Assembly: GCA_030123625.1 (NCBI GenBank)
Contig: CP126121.1
Span: 1,218,179 to 1,282,178, forward strand
Source of the DNA: Nitrospira sp.
Lineage (GTDB): Bacteria; Nitrospirota; Nitrospiria; Nitrospirales; Nitrospiraceae
Length of the DNA: 64,000 nt
Reading direction: 5' to 3'
Shown: positions 62,925 to 64,000 of the stretch, in pieces
Numbering within the stretch: the first letter of the stretch is position 1
Layout of the letters: every line of letters starts with the position of its first letter
Translations under genes and position numbers: made by a program
The notes under the pieces: model-generated
Seen by the model: the letters and a program-made list of their open reading frames with translations, nothing else
What the model was told of the DNA's origin: nothing
Databases searched by the model: none

Positions 62925-64000
62925 ATGGAAGACTGGAGACAAGTCCTGGCTCAGAGCATCGTGAAGCCCAAGGACTTGGCCGAACGATTCGGCCTCGATG
63001 AGAAAGAGATTGAAGCGATCGTCGGCCCTTACCCTATGCGGATCACCCCGACGGTACTTGAAACCATCAAATCGAAGGATGACGCGATCTGGAAACAGGT
63101 CGTCCCCGATACCGCAGAGTTGGACGACATTGCGGCCGACGAGGATCCTCTTGAAGAAGATCTCATGAGCCCGGTGCCGCACCTCGTTCATCGGTACCCG
63201 GACCGGGTGCTGCTCATGGTGACGAATCAATGTCCGATCTATTGCCGGTTTTGTACCAGGAAGCGACTGGTGGGGAAGCCCGGCTTCCTCAAGAAAGGCG
63301 AGCTGGACCGAGCCATTCAGTACCTTCGCGAGCACACAGAGGTGCGCGATGTCATCCTTTCGGGAGGGGATCCGCTGCTGCTTCCCGACCATCTCCTCGA
63401 ACGTGTGTTGAAGGCGCTTCGAACGATCCCACACTTGGAACTCATACGGATCGGCTCGCGGGTCCCCGGGTCGTTGCCGCAACGCATCACGTCCAAACTC
63501 TGTGACATGATGAAAACGTACCATCCCATTTACATGAACCTGCATTTCAATCACCCGGACGAGCTGACACCGGCGGTGAAAGCCGCCTGCGGCATGCTCG
63601 CGGATGCCGGCATTCCCCTAGGCGCTCAAACCGTTCTCCTCAAAGGCGTGAACGACGATCCGGACATCATGAAACGCCTCGTCCATCAGCTGCTCCTCGC
63701 GCGGGTAAAGCCCTACTATCTGTATCAGGCCGACTTGACCAAAGGAACGAATCATTTCCGGACGACCGTCGAAACAGGTCTGAACGTCATTAAAGCTCTC
63801 CAGGGCCATACAAGTGGAATGGCCGTGCCCCATTTCGTGATCGATGCGCCGGGCGGCGGCGGCAAGATTCCCCTGCTGCCCGACAACTACGTGATCCATC
63901 TGGACGAGGACGGCGCGGTCCTCCGGAATTATGAGGACAAGACATTCCACTATCCTCAGCCGAAGTCTGATAATCGGCGGGAGCTTCCGATGATTGGTGG
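62925..64000 (+). CDS. kamA: Lysine 2,3-aminomutase (KamA family, partial, right edge)
   Basis: 358 codons visible, no stop before the edge. Radical-SAM cluster CPIYCRFC (Cys103, Cys107, Cys110), SGGDPLLLPDHLL (SAM/PLP-linked GGDP), PGSLPQRIT and the PLP-region HFVIDAPGGGGKIPLLP. The N-terminal LVHRYPDRVLLMVTNQC matches KamA/AblA, and the length fits lysine 2,3-aminomutase better than the shorter EF-P enzyme EpmB. It converts L-lysine to L-beta-lysine. Sits after the glutaredoxin-like gene. Confidence 0.92.
   Translation, partial: MEDWRQVLAQSIVKPKDLAERFGLDEKEIEAIVGPYPMRITPTVLETIKSKDDAIWKQVVPDTAELDDIAADEDPLEEDLMSPVPHLVHRYPDRVLLMVTNQCPIYCRFCTRKRLVGKPGFLKKGELDRAIQYLREHTEVRDVILSGGDPLLLPDHLLERVLKALRTIPHLELIRIGSRVPGSLPQRITSKLCDMMKTYHPIYMNLHFNHPDELTPAVKAACGMLADAGIPLGAQTVLLKGVNDDPDIMKRLVHQLLLARVKPYYLYQADLTKGTNHFRTTVETGLNVIKALQGHTSGMAVPHFVIDAPGGGGKIPLLPDNYVIHLDEDGAVLRNYEDKTFHYPQPKSDNRRELPMIG

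Noticed and set aside
1..64000. CRISPR arrays, tRNA or rRNA genes
   Set aside because: No regularly spaced 24-40 base repeats, cloverleaf signatures or rRNA stretches were seen on either strand by reading; a tRNAscan or Infernal run would be decisive.

Overview
The window reads as chromosome of a GC-rich, chemolithotroph-like bacterium. The best guess is a Nitrospira or close relative (phylum Nitrospirota). This rests on gene mix and repeat style: glycoside hydrolase 15 (GH15) genes around zwf, a Hyf/Ehr-type membrane complex, many small lipoproteins, and a palindromic intergenic repeat. No rRNA, tRNA or taxonomic marker was seen, so the assignment is inference.

Layout. 1-4.3 kb holds secreted proteins, an Slp-type lipoprotein gene broken by one in-frame TGA, an orphan chrB and a truncated cation efflux gene. 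4.7-25.8 kb is a carbohydrate and redox region on the minus strand. It contains a glycogen-debranching-type enzyme, two paralogous GH15 enzymes flanking glucose-6-phosphate dehydrogenase, a 6PGDH/HIBADH-type dehydrogenase and two FMN reductases. It also has two redox enzymes fused to cyclic-nucleotide-binding domains. Gene relics are scattered through it (quinone reductase, nuclease, CDGSH, HxlR, VOC). 26-30.5 kb carries more relics (polyphosphate glucokinase, SDR, arylamine N-acetyltransferase) between intact hydrolase, deaminase and methyltransferase genes. 30.7-34.8 kb is a compact seven-gene minus-strand operon behind a near-perfect operator palindrome.

35-44.5 kb is a lipoprotein and envelope island: a repeat-preceded lipoprotein, a porin, three paralogous lipoproteins (two from a recent 1.06 kb tandem duplication), an intact Slp lipoprotein, two glycine-zipper lipoproteins, an IS-type relic and a MITE-like inverted repeat. 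44.8-56.8 kb is the functional core of the window. An orphan CbbQ/NorQ ATPase is followed by a membrane sensor kinase, an NtrC-type sigma-54 activator, a matching -24/-12 promoter, a small TPR protein, and six genes for a Hyf-like membrane complex. The large subunit has lost both cysteine pairs that bind NiFe, while the small subunit keeps its Fe-S cysteines. This is therefore an energy-converting-hydrogenase-related (Ehr) complex and not a hydrogenase. The sigma-54 pair is its likely regulator.

56.9-64 kb carries a hybrid sensor kinase overlapping a YkgJ/DUF2156 fusion gene. Divergent from these are an ATP-grasp-like protein, a glutaredoxin-like protein and lysine 2,3-aminomutase, which runs off the right edge.
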